This document shows positions 24,473 through 35,059 of a stretch of DNA of 64,000 bases, in pieces. Source of the stretch: Welwitschia mirabilis. Lineage: Eukaryota; Gnetophyta; Gnetopsida; Welwitschiales. Where the stretch lies: the NCBI GenBank assembly GCA_051453625.1, contig JBOZIK010000001.1, positions 177,989,946 to 178,053,945 of the forward strand. The letters run 5' to 3'. Made by a program: the position numbers and the translations under genes. The notes below the pieces were generated by a model that was given only the letters and a program-made list of their open reading frames with translations, was not told the origin of the DNA and ran no database searches. Numbering within the stretch: the first letter of the stretch is position 1; every line of letters begins with the position of its first letter.

Positions 24473-24572
24473 NNNNNNNNNNNNNNNNNNNNNNNNNNNN
24501 NNNNNNNNNNNNNNNNNNNNNNNNNNNNNNNNNNNNNNNNNNNNNNNNNNNNNNNNNNNNNNNNNNNNNNNN
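24473..24572. other. assembly gap (100 N)
   Basis: Exactly 100 N, a conventional length for gaps of unknown size. LINE copy A stops on its left and copy B begins, at its 3' end, on its right. Confidence 0.95.
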
Positions 24573-24599
24573 ATTTACATTGGGGAGGTGAGAACACCC

Positions 24600-27500
24600 T
24601 AACTTAATGGAACATTTAAACTATTCAGAGAAAGGGGTAACATTTTATTAAAAGTTCGGGAACGGACTAGAAACAAAACAAAGTTGGGAGGTGAAAGCGC
24701 CCCTAGGAAAATAGACTAAATATGGGAACTAAATATCTAGAATAGTATTATGCATTAACTGCTAAGAAAGACTACTGACTAACAAACTAGTGGTGAAACT
24801 TCCCTAGTATACTAGACATGTTAAAACTTAACTTGGGCTAGAGAAAAGACCTAAAAAGTAAAGGATTATTATCCTCTATAGAAAGGAAAAATATTATTGT
24901 GGTTATGTTTAAGAAAAAAATAATCCATTTCATCTGATATCACCTCAAAGCCCTAGTTTACCTTTTTGAATTATTTAGCACCTGCTTGATTTTTATCTAG
25001 ATGGAGTTTGAGAGCTTTCTTTCTATAGTTAGACTTGATGGCTTGAGGGAGGGCTCTGTGGGAGATTTCCAATATGATGAAGGGGAATCCTGTTAGTCCA
25101 TGGATTATTGTAAGCATAACTTCTTATCTTGCAATGTTCATATCTATATCCTCTTGAGGATTATACTACATTCCTATTAAATAAGAGCCTGTGGTTAAAT
25201 TCTGAGTAGAATTAGGGCTCTTTTCTAGCTGAGAAAAGTCCTGATCATGCCTTTCTTACTTCTAGGAATTGGATGGTGAATGTTCTTGAATTGACTCCTT
25301 AGCTATCTTTTAGGCTGTCTCCTGAGTTGTCTCCCACTAGGCTGGGAGTAAATTCTTCTCTTTTATGTGGTCTAAGGATGGATTTGCCCCCTACTGACTG
25401 AGGATACCTTGTGCAATATTTCCCTCAGATTGAGGGGTTTCTTCCATTATGGCTCTTCTCTTACAAGATTTCCTTGGTGGAGTCTAAATTGAGTGTCATC
25501 ACAAAGAAGGAGAAGGGGCCTCTCTTGCCCTAATCTCATTGGCTACTTGCCAAAGTGCCAGAACTAGTTCAGAATATCTAGAGAAGTCTTTCTATCAAAG
25601 GGCCTAAATAAAAAACAAATGTAAGTTTACCTAGAGCCCTAGATCTAGGATTTTAAAAAATGTGAAGTGAATTCCTGAGAGCTTAGAGTAACACCTAGAC
25701 TAGATGAAGTATCTGTCAACTAGTTCTGCATCTAAACCCCCTAGAAGCGATAGTGCCTTTCGATTGATGTGTCCACTAGATAACTTAAGAACACCACCAG
25801 GGAATAAGTTAATTGCTTAATATTACCCTTGGCTTCTAAGAGGAATCCCTTCTCTAATTAGAAGGATCTTCAAGAGTTTGAAGAGGGAGTCTTCATTTGT
25901 TTCGATAGGGATTCTTCTGTATGTTATGCATTATCCTCTCCAACCTCTATAAAAGGAGGTAATTTGGGCCCCCAGACCTTTTTTAAGCTTATGCATAAGG
26001 GTTTCCTATCTCATAACTTTTACTTTACCCCAAAGGTCTGGGCAACCTTCAAAGAGGCCAAGGTCGGATGACTCGATGGTGGGTATAGCTTCCATTGCAA
26101 TTTTTATTTGAGAGTAGTAGTGTTTAATCCTCCTAGCAATATTTAAATAAAATGATAAGGGGGTGTTATTGAAAATTAGATCATTTCTGATTCTTTAAAT
26201 TTTCCAATACATCAAACAAATCTTGTCATTTAAGTAGGTGTCAAAAATGGTATAGGTTTGGTAGTACTTCTTCATTATTGATATTAATTTTTTACTCCAA
26301 GTACATTAATGAAACAAGTGATGTACAGTTTCAGAACATGATTAGTAGACAGGATAGTTTGTTTCCACTTGAAACCCCCTCTTGAGTAGTTGATCCCTAG
26401 TGAGAATTCTATGATGATCTTTTAGCCAACACAATAGTTTAATTTTTTCTAGCATTTGATAGTTTCAATATCTCTTGTAGAAGTTATTTGTTCATATTTC
26501 TTTAAAAGGATCTATTTTGTAGAATCTTCTTGATAAATGTTTAATTCTAGAAGTTGTCTTCAAGCTTTACTCAGATGTTTCCTTAGGTAGGACACTCCCT
26601 AATCGGTGCTCTAATTTGGATATTTGTGATTGATAAAATCACTCCAAGTTTTTCCTCCTTCATATAGTTTTTTCAAGATCTTGTGAGCTCCAGTAAGGAT
26701 GCAATCCTCTAGTCTCTAAGTCCCCAATCCTCTTGATTCTCTTGGATGGTTTATTATCTTCCATTTTCAAAGATGAATTTGATTTTTATCTTTACCTTCA
26801 GACCACATGAACTCCTTCAAGATCTCATTGATTTTATGAATAATATTTCTCAAGGAGATGATAATGGAAGTTATATAGCAGAAAGAAGAGATTAAACATG
26901 AGTTTGTAAGGATGATCTTTACTTTAAATGAGAGAAAATTATTCTACCAGGATTTGCATCGTCTTCAAATGGACTTAAGAATGTAATTCCAAGTGAGGAT
27001 ATTATGCCAATTCTGAATGGGAATTCCTAGGTAAATATCCTATAAGTCTCCCAGTTTTGCATTTAGTATTTGAGGGATTTCACCCCCTCTAATAATGTTT
27101 TTGTTTAAAGTATGGATTCTTGACTTGTTTCAGTTGGTGTGAAGATCTTTAGCTGCCACAAAAAGGTTCATGGAATCCTTGATAGATTTTACTTGCTAAC
27201 ATGAAGCCTTAGTCATAATAATGGTATCATCTATATAGTGATTATTAATGAACGTTTAACCTCAAACTCTAATTTTAGTAACTCTATTACTCTTTAAAAA
27301 GATCTATAAAACATTCATCAGAAAGAGGAAAAGATATGGGGATAGATGGTTCCCTTGTCTTAATCCTCAACGTATTAAAAATAATTTTGATCTATGATTA
27401 TTAACCTTCACACTGAATTTGGCTGATGCCTGCATATCTAGCCAAAGATTATTATTGTCTTAATGAAAAGTAGTTTTCCTAAGAATAATTCCAAATTCTT

Positions 27501-29350
27501 ACCAACTGACCAAATCATAAACTTTGACAATATCCAATTTAGCAATAAGAAGAAAAAATTTCTATTTTTTAATAGAATGAATGATTTCATGAGTCAAGAG
27601 AATTTGATCTTGGATAATTCCAAATGCTTACCAACTAACCAAATCATAAACTTTGGCAATATCCAATTTAGCAATAAGAAGAAAAAATGTCTATTTTTTA
27701 ATAGAATGAATGATTTCATGAGTCAAGAGAATTTGATCTTGGATATACCTAGATCAGATGAAGCCGACTTGATTCTCTAAAATCACCTTGGGAAGTAAGA
27801 GGGCAATACGATCAACCATAATTTTCAAAAAGACTCTATAAAGAATATTGTAAACACCTAAAGATTTGAATTCCTCTAGTTTGCTGGCATCCCTCTTTTT
27901 TTGGATAAGGATCACCGTAGTTCTATTCATTTCCATAAGAATTTGCTTGTTGTGAAAAACATCCTGTATAACATCCTAAATATTGTTTTTCACTATGAAA
28001 AAGTAAGATTTGAAGAGTTTAATTGGCCACCCATTAGAATTGGAAGCTCTATTATTCTTCATATAACTCAAAACAATCAAAACTTCATCTATAATCAAGG
28101 GTTTAATAAGCATGAAGTTGTTCTCATTAAAAATTCTCTTATTCTCTGGAATAAGCTGAGGAGGATATCATCTCATTTCTAAATTCTCATAATATGGGCC
28201 TACATTTTCTTGGATATGTCCTGTTTATTTTCTATTATTTAGCCTCTAATGATAATCCTTCTAATCCTTTTTTTTATCTATGTTGATTAGCTTGCAAGAA
28301 GAAAACCCTGATATGCTTATCCCCTTTTTAAGTCATTTTATCCTTGAGTGTTCTTTTTAATAATTTTCCTCATCAGCATTTATTTCTTAGAGTTCTAATA
28401 GGCACTAATATTCCCTATTGCAGAGGCTATCTTAGTCTCTTACCTCCTCCAACTCAGTTTGGATTCTTTGAATTTCTTCCTCAAGTTCTACTTTTGATTA
28501 AAACCTCTCTTTATCTTTCCTTTCCCAATTGTTTATGTGGGATTTTAATGTATTAAGGCCCCTGTAAAAAAAAGTTACAGGTTATGTCTTGTTATATTGG
28601 ATACATATTTTTTCCATCAACATTCTAGTTTCTATCCAGTTAATCCAGTATCATTTTATATGAGATAGAGTTCTTGAAGATGAAACTACCTCCACTCTAA
28701 GCCTGATAGAATGATGGTCCAAATCTCTTCTGTTTAGGCCATAGGCTTCAATTTTGAGCTTAGCTAAATCCTTACTAATAAGGATTTTATTGATCCTAGA
28801 AATGATCAAATTTTTGTTTTCTCTTCTATTAAACCATGTGTACCTTCATCTAGCAATATAAATGTCTATAAGAGAATTTTGTGCCAAAAAATCTTTAAGG
28901 ATTGAGACTCCTCTAGAATTTCAGTTATCATCCTTTGATTTTTTCCAGTAATGGAGGTACTAGTTAAGATCCCCCATGATAAGCCATTTAGATTTATCTA
29001 TTACTATCTTCTGTAATTCTTCTAAGATAGAGGCTTTATCTTGATTATTTTGGGGACTATAAATTTTTATTATAGTCTAATCTTCTTTAAAAAAAATATG
29101 ATGTAATCCTTGCTACTGTTCATTAGAATTTCCTCCCTTTTTATGTAGATCATGAGGCCTCTAGAATTGCCTTAGTCTGCATAAGTAAAGAAATTCGATT
29201 ACTAGCCTAAAATCATTTTTGTAATACCATTTTTTATTTTTATTTCTTGTAAATAAACTAAATTAATATTAAACTGATTGATAAGATTTCTTGGATTTTT
29301 TTTTCATAGGAGAACCATAATCCCCTCCACTTCCATGTGAGACAACTCAT
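24600..29350 (-). pseudogene. L1 ORF2 relic: endonuclease, RT, C-terminal domain
   Basis: Endonuclease: ATG at 29,348-29,350 followed by a WNCRGL-like start, VYLQEIK near 29,250, WLIMGDLN near 28,980, YTWFNRR near 28,850 and DHHSIRLRVE near 28,700 (the SDH-type catalytic end). RT: NRTTVILIQKKR near 27,930, ILYRVFLKIMVDRI near 27,850, ENQVGFI near 27,760, motif A KLDIVKVYD (duplicated, see below) and motif C YIDDT near 27,240. This order is diagnostic of plant L1 ORF2, whose product nicks target DNA and copies the LINE RNA. Several stops and frame changes make it non-functional. The region below about 26.5 kb is the poorly conserved C-terminus. Confidence 0.85.
27487..27744. repeat. 129-bp tandem duplication within RT motif A
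   Basis: Units 27,487-27,615 and 27,616-27,744 are nearly identical. On the minus strand each encodes the 43-codon piece with QILLTHEIIHSIKK and KLDIVKVYD, in frame. The plus-strand open frame at 27,463-27,780 is an antisense reading of this duplication. Confidence 0.9.
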
Positions 29351-29600
29351 TGGGGGTGTTTTCATCCCTTTTTGGATACTTGACCTTTCCTTAGTGTATC
29401 TTCAATGGTGGCTTGAAAGCTATTAGCCACATTCTCTATCGTTTTCCTTTCTTGAAGGGTTCTATTGCTAGGCCTTCCTTTTACTTGAGTTTCCACATCA
29501 ATAAGTTAATTATTATTTGGTAGTTGTTGAGTATTTTCTTCTTCTATAAGAGGTTAAAATAGGTTATACCCCCTTTCTTATACCTTATTTTCATTACTGT

Positions 29601-29700
29601 NNNNNNNNNNNNNNNNNNNNNNNNNNNNNNNNNNNNNNNNNNNNNNNNNNNNNNNNNNNNNNNNNNNNNNNNNNNNNNNNNNNNNNNNNNNNNNNNNNNN
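29601..29700. other. assembly gap (100 N)
   Basis: Exactly 100 N. The LINE restarts to the right: 29,701-30,315 is a diverged repeat of 28,985-29,600. Confidence 0.95.
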
Positions 29701-31345
29701 AGCTATCTCTGTCTATTATAATTCCTCTAAAATAGATACTTTGTTTTGATTATTTTAAGGAATATAAATATTTGTTGTAGTCCAACCTTCTTCTTTAAGG
29801 AAAATTGTGATGTGGTTTTTATTGCTATTAATTAGATATGCCTCCTTTTTCATGGAGATCATGAGGCCTCCTGAATTACCTGAGGCTACATAGGTAAAGG
29901 AATTCCATTACTACCCTAAACTTACTATTTTCACATCATTTTTTATTTTTATTTCCTATAAACAAATTAAATCAACATCAAACTGACTGATAAGATTTAT
30001 TAGGATATTTTTCTCATAGAAGAATCCTAATCCCTTGCAATTCCATGAAAGATAATTCATTGGGGATGTTTTTGCATCTTTCTGGGTGTTTGACCTTTTT
30101 AAAGCATATCTTCAATGGTAGCTTGAGATCTATTAGCCACATTCTCTATCATTTTCCTTTTTTGAAGGGTTCTATTACTAGGCCCTCCTTTTGTTTGAGT
30201 TTCCACATCATTAGGTTCATTTGTATTTAGTGGTTATTGGGAGTTTCTTCTTTCATAAGAGGTTGGAAGGGGTTGTACTCCATTTCTTGTACCTTTTTCT
30301 CCTTGCTATCCTTGATTTCCTTGTGAAAAACAATAGTACTTTTCCCCATGTTTTCTTTTCTTTGCTTATGCAGATATATGCTCTGATTATGTTCTGTCTT
30401 CTTGCAAAAAGTACAAATTTCCTTTTTCTTTTTTTCAATGTTAACCAACTATTTTCTACATTCTTCTCTTAGATAACCCATTCTACTACAATGTGAACAT
30501 CTTTTTTTAGAAGAAACAGATCTCCCTGAAATGTATCCTAATTTTCCACAAACATTACATGGGACTAGAAGGTTATCATAAGTAACTTCAATTTCATAGT
30601 TTATGAATTGAATTTCTTTTGTGTCCTCTAGACTTATCGATATACAAAATCTAACCAGAACTAGTTTCATTTGTTTGATGGTAATCCTATCTATCTTGAT
30701 TAGTTCACCAAATTGAGTAGTAATTTTTCTTAACATATTTTCATCCCAAAACTCTAATGGAAACTTATGGATGTGGATCTAGATCTGCAACCTTCTAAAT
30801 AGGTTCAGATCCGATTGCACCCCTAGCATACGTTTGGCTAGGGTAAGACTCTGTACCCCAAAGAACTAAGGTACTCTCACAATTATTTCATCCCGATCTT
30901 ATTTTTTATCTAAGTGGAAAAGCACCAGCCGTTTTGGCATAATAATAACATCAACTTTACTAACTCTTATCCATTTAGTTGTCATCCATTCATGGATCTG
31001 ATCTAGACTTGGTTGTGGGTTAGATAAACTAAGCTTTCTAATTAAACTATACTGAAGCTTCTTCTTGATCTCACAGCAAGCATCTTTATCAATGTCCAAA
31101 ACTAGGGATTTCCCTTCCCTTAAGAACTGAGTCTTCTCCATGTTGGGGCCAACTCCTTGAGGAAAACCCTAAAATGGATGAAAACTAGGATTTCAAAAGA
31201 TTTTATAACTTACCCCTAGAAAGACTATCTAGCAGTTAATATTGATCCCTGTACTCTGTGACCAAGAACTGAAGCCACCCCTTCTGATCCATGGTCTTCC
31301 AAGCCTCACTTCCTCCTATGCTCCAAGCAGAGCTCCCTTTTCCTC
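29701..31345 (-). mobile_element. L1 LINE copy C (5' UTR, ORF1, start of ORF2)
   Basis: In transcript order: about 200 bp of 5' UTR (31,345-31,142), ORF1 (31,141 to about 30,070), and the endonuclease start at ATG 30,058-30,060 (MNYLSWNCKGLGF, then FDVDLICL and EIKIKN) running into the gap. It resembles copy B where they overlap, but the divergence is too great for a simple contig overlap. Confidence 0.8.
30070..31141 (-). pseudogene. L1 ORF1 relic: DUF4283-type RNA-binding protein with zinc knuckles
   Basis: From the ATG at 31,141 one frame reads MEKTQFLREGKSLVLDIDKD, then a DUF4283-like domain (DRDEIIVRVP, KFPLEFWDEN, FGELIKIDR) and three CCHC knuckles: CNVCGKLGY (30,580), CSHCSRMGYLREEC (30,480) and CTFCKKTEHNQS (30,410). 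In the second the His is Tyr, and in the third the last Cys is Tyr. The stops (after LFHLDKK, in VP*FF, in QI*IH, after EECRK and after PNNH) are consistent with C-to-T or G-to-A changes. A frame shift follows near 30,225. ORF1 proteins of this type bind LINE RNA. Confidence 0.85.
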
Positions 31346-31440
31346 CATTACATTACATTTACCGTTTCCATTGCATGTCATTTATTTCATTCCATCATTT
31401 ACATTATCAATTTCATTTTTCTTACTTAATTGAAAAATAC
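31340..31440. repeat. ATG/CAT-rich simple tract at LINE 5' junction
   Basis: On the minus strand the sequence upstream of copy C repeats words such as TAATG and GAAATG (GGTAAATGTAATGTAATGG), like the tail at the 3' end of copy A (AAAGTAATGTAATGAAAATG, near 22,520). It may be the 3' tail of a further upstream LINE copy. Confidence 0.5.
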
Positions 31441-31899
31441 CAAAAATAATTTCCTTGTCTTTTGAATGAATTAATCTTCTCAATACTTTGATTGCTTTAC
31501 TAGTTTATAACATTCAAGATGTATCCTAAACTAACATATGTTTTGTACTAAGAACATGTTAAGATGCATCTCTAATGCAAGCTTAAGAGATAATCATACC
31601 CACTTATAAACATTATGAAGAAGACGATCATAAGAAGTAAAGTATCCTTGGATGTAAGAATTTATTTAGTAGCTAAATATAAATAGGTTGGATTTGAACT
31701 CAAGAAATCAACCTTAGGAAAGAAAATAACCATACCCTTATTAGAATAGGGAATGGGAAAGGAAATCAAAAAAATCCTTGCAAAACTATGTAAATTCTTA
31801 AAGATAAAAATAATATTAATATTATGAAAATTAGAGAAACAAAGATCAAGAAAATAACAAAGAGAAATAAGAAGTAGGAAAAAAGAGAAAAAAATTTCT
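31441..31899. other. AT-rich spacer before the gypsy element
   Basis: No 5' LTR, gag or protease of the gypsy element could be identified here, so that element appears to be 5'-truncated or decayed beyond recognition. Confidence 0.5.
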
Positions 31900-32089
31900 A
31901 GTCAATGTAAACCAAACCGAAGAGAAGGCATTAGTGAAGTTAGGTCTATTAGATTAGGGAAACTTATGATAATGGATTGAACTCTTAAAGTAGAAAGGAC
32001 TTTAGAAACTTACCTTAGAATATTAAATTAATGTAGAAAATATAAAAAGCTCCACCTAATAAAGAGATAGAGTACATAAAAGTGGTACT

Positions 32090-33010
32090 AAAAAACCTCT
32101 AATCATCAATAATAATTTAACTCATTCTTAGAAAAGAAAACTTAAGAGAATGTTGATTAAAGGAAGAGAATTCTTTAATTGAGCTAATATTGATATAACA
32201 ACAATATATTCATGAATTTTTCAAAATAAAACTTACTTAAATGCTTTAATTAAATTAGAGAAGTAACCTAAGAGGAGGTGTAATCCACACATGCAAGAAG
32301 TTGACAAAGAAGAAATTACTAAAATCTTAGATGTCAGATTTATTTATCCTATATTATAACTAGAATGGATAAGTCCTATTATAGTGTTACTTAAAAAGGT
32401 TAATAAATGAAGGGTTCATATTAATTTTAGGATGTTGAAAGTAGAAATCTACAAAAAAACACTTTCCTTGATCTTTTGTAGACCATGTTTCAGAAAGGAT
32501 ATATAGACACTAATATTGCAGTTTCTTAGATACATAGTAGTTGCAACCAGATTCCTATATCTTCAAAGGATCATGCAAAAATAACATCTACCTATCACTA
32601 GAGTAATTATGTTTTTAGAGTATTAGTGTTTTATCTATAAAATGCTTTAACTGCATTTGAAAGATTGATGAATAGTATTTTTTAGAATATGATAGGTAGA
32701 TCAGTAGAAGTTTTCATGAATGACTTCTTAACCTTTAAAAACAATGTCAATAATGACTTGATAGGTTAGAATATTTTTTAGAGAGATGTGAAGATTAAAA
32801 CTAAGTTATCCTGAGAGTTATCTTATGGAGATAGAAGAATAGTCTTAGGAAATATTCTCAAAAAGGAATTAAAACTAATGCACAAAAGATTAGTGCTATA
32901 AAGGATATGCCATCCTACTAAACTTAAGGAGTTAACATTCTTTTTAGAACATGTAGGATATTATAGAAGATTTACAGCTAACTTTAGTAAATTTTGAGAA
33001 ACTCCTAGTA
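32090..33010 (+). pseudogene. gypsy reverse transcriptase relic
   Basis: The reading includes RCNPHMQEVDKEEITKIL, FIYPIL, EWISPIIVLLKKVNK, MLLTAFERLMNSIF and VEVFMNDFLTF. These correspond in order to the N-terminal linker, the fingers, the primer-grip region and the catalytic box of plant gypsy RTs. The usual xMDD box reads FMND, so one catalytic aspartate is lost. Stops occur every 20-40 codons, and frames change near 32,500 and 32,800. The product would have copied the element RNA in cytoplasmic particles. Confidence 0.85.
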
Positions 33011-33079
33011 ATATTTTGCAAAACGATGTAGAGTATGATTAGAATTTTGAGTATAAAAATGCTTTTTAAGTTAAAAAGA

Positions 33080-33763
33080 TAAACTAATTGAGGTACTAAT
33101 TTTACAAGACGCTAATTAGTTAAAACCATTTTTTAACATAATGACTAATGTATTTAATCATGCTATGGAAGTTGTTTTAGGACAAAAATATTATAAGGAT
33201 AAAATCTATCCTATGTATTATATTACTAAAATTTAAATTTGGCCCAACATAATTACATACTAACTAAGAAAGAATTGTTAATAATAGTAATGATACTTAA
33301 ATAATTTAGACACTAAATTTTGGGATCTAAAATAAATGTACATACTAATCATAGTTTTATTAGATTTTTAATGTAAGAAAAGGAAGCAAAATCAAGAATT
33401 ATGAGATTGATATTATTAACATAGGAATTTAACCTAAAAAAGATTTACAAAAAAATAACAAAAAATATGGTAGTGGACCATCTATCAAGATTAGATTTTC
33501 CATATGAGAATGAAAAAATAAGTGTAATAAATGAATTCTCTCATGAGCATTTCCTAGAAGCTCAAACAAATCCTTGGTATACTAATATAGCTTATTTCAT
33601 AGTTAGTAAGAAATCACCATCTTATATGAATTACTATGAAGGAAATATAGTGTTAAGAGAGATCAAAAATTACATATGGCATGATAAGATTTTATTTATA
33701 AAATGTAAAGATCATATCATTAGAAGATGTGTGAATAAATATTTACAAAAGGATATTTTTTAA
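33080..33763 (+). pseudogene. gypsy RNase H and integrase N-terminus relic
   Basis: AMEVVLGQKYYKDKIYPMYY and HQILGSKINVHTNHSFIRFL match the RNase H region of plant gypsy pol. After NMVVDHLSRL (open from the ATG at 33,467) comes a 98-residue uninterrupted frame that includes WYTNIAYFIVSKKSP and CKDHIIRRCVNKYL, the linker leading to the integrase zinc-binding domain. The next codons, with the HHCC histidines, are not legible. Confidence 0.85.
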
Positions 33764-33769
33764 AGAAGC

Positions 33770-34720
33770 ACACGAGGAAGAAGGTGAAGGAATAGGGGGC
33801 AAGAATTTAAAAAGAAAAATTCTTAATATTAGATACTACTTGCCTATAATATTTATAGGATCATATATATATGTCCAAAGTTATGATAAGTTCCAAAAGG
33901 AAGGGGCATCCTATCAAAGATTAGAAATGCCAAAAAAATGGATTCAAATAATTAAATCATTTGATGTGTGGAATATGAATTTATTAGCCCTATCAATCCT
34001 TCATTATATGGAAATAAGTACATCTTGATTTACATTAATTACGTAACTAAGTAGGCTAAGATTAATTCTATGTCTCATTGTTCTCCTCAAACCATTATCA
34101 ACTTCTTTCTTGAAAACATCATCTATAGGTTTGAAATACCTTGGAGTATCATTTTTATAGGAAAACCCACTTGGTTAGTAAAATTTTTGGGAAAGTTTTA
34201 CTCAAGTATGGAATCCATTACAGACTCTTTACTATATATAACCCTTAATCTAATAATCAAGCCAAAGTAACAAATTAGGAATTAAATAGAATGTTAGCTA
34301 AAATTATAAATATGGAGAAGATAGATTGGGATAAAAATTAAATGAGGATTGTAAGCTATAGAATAACTTGAAAAAATAATATAGGATTCACATCATATGA
34401 GTTATGAATAGAAAGCAGCACTACTAATTGAATTTAAAATAAAAAACTCTAAATTGGATAAGGAATAAAATTACTATTTAATATTTTAGATGAAAATAGA
34501 AGAGAATCTCTCCTAATAAAAGAATTAATACAAGATAAAATAAATATTCCATGATAATAAAATTAGGAAAATCAATTTCAAAGGAGGGTATTCAATAATG
34601 GTATATGATCTTAAAAAGATTCATTCAAGAGAAAAATATGAATAGAATTGACTTGGACCTTATAAAATAATAAACATTATAAAAAGTAGATCCATGAAAA
34701 CATATGATGTTGATGAAAAA
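33770..34720 (+). pseudogene. gypsy integrase relic
   Basis: MPIIFIGSYIYVQSYDKFQK corresponds to the second half of the HHCC domain, with CDRCQ decayed to YDKFQ. FDVWNMNLLALSIL corresponds to the FDVWGIDFMGP strand carrying the first catalytic Asp, here Asn. FLENIIYRFEIPWSIIF matches the stretch before the second Asp. SREKYE, LGPYKIINIIKS and TYQVNG near 34,630-34,740 match the C-terminal domain. Beyond the SINE insertion the frame resumes as QRISNYN (34,938 onward). Confidence 0.8.
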
Positions 34721-34724
34721 GTAA

Positions 34725-34740
34725 CTTATCAAGTTAATGG
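34725..34740 (+). repeat. 16-bp target-site duplication of SINE (left)
   Basis: CTTATCAAGTTAATGG, identical to 34,922-34,937. Confidence 0.9.
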
Positions 34741-34921
34741 TCACTAATGGCTTACCCTAGTGGTAAGATCATAGACTTAGAGGTCCAAAGTTCAAAATCC
34801 TCTGCTAGTAAGGGGATGAATATTATATTGCACCCTTGTGTTATGAGCCTAAGTGCCACGGGGTAGTTATGTGACACAAAAATTACTTGTTTATCATAAA
34901 ACAAGGAAAAAAGAAAAAATG
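34741..34921 (+). mobile_element. tRNA-derived SINE inserted in gypsy integrase
   Basis: A 181-bp element: an A-box-like TGGCTTACCCTAGTGGTAAG (34,748-34,767), a B-box-like AAAGTTCAAAATCC near 34,790 and an A-rich end (ACAAGGAAAAAAGAAAAAA). It is bracketed by a perfect 16-bp duplication, as made by LINE-type target-primed insertion. It interrupts the gypsy codons between TYQVNG and QRISNY. Its body differs from the 4.9 kb SINEs, so it is a separate family. Confidence 0.85.
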
Positions 34922-34937
34922 CTTATCAAGTTAATGG
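34922..34937 (+). repeat. 16-bp target-site duplication of SINE (right)
   Basis: Identical to 34,725-34,740. Confidence 0.9.
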
Positions 34938-35059
34938 ACAAAGAATAAGTAATTATAACAATTATAGATCCTTACTAGAATACTTAAGAAGTAGTTATAG
35001 CATGGAGAGGATGCTCCTACTCTATTTATCAAAATAAAATAAGTCATAGAATAATAAGT

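Larger units (their letters stand above)
24573..29600 (-). mobile_element. L1 LINE copy B (near-complete ORF2, end of ORF1)
   Basis: In transcript order from the right: the C-terminal part of ORF1 (29,600-29,357, including KGRPSNRTLQERKTIENVAN), the endonuclease start at 29,350, the RT, and a 3' end at 24,573. It belongs to the same family as copies A and C. Its 3' tail would fall in the gap on its left. All frames are interrupted. Confidence 0.8.

Noticed and set aside
27463-27780. Plus-strand 105-residue frame with an internal repeat
   Set aside because: It is the antisense reading of the duplicated RT motif A block of the minus-strand L1.
30221-30472. Plus-strand hydrophobic 83-residue frame resembling a membrane protein
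   Set aside because: Antisense of the L1 ORF1 zinc-knuckle region; Phe/Leu richness comes from reading Lys/Glu codons backwards.
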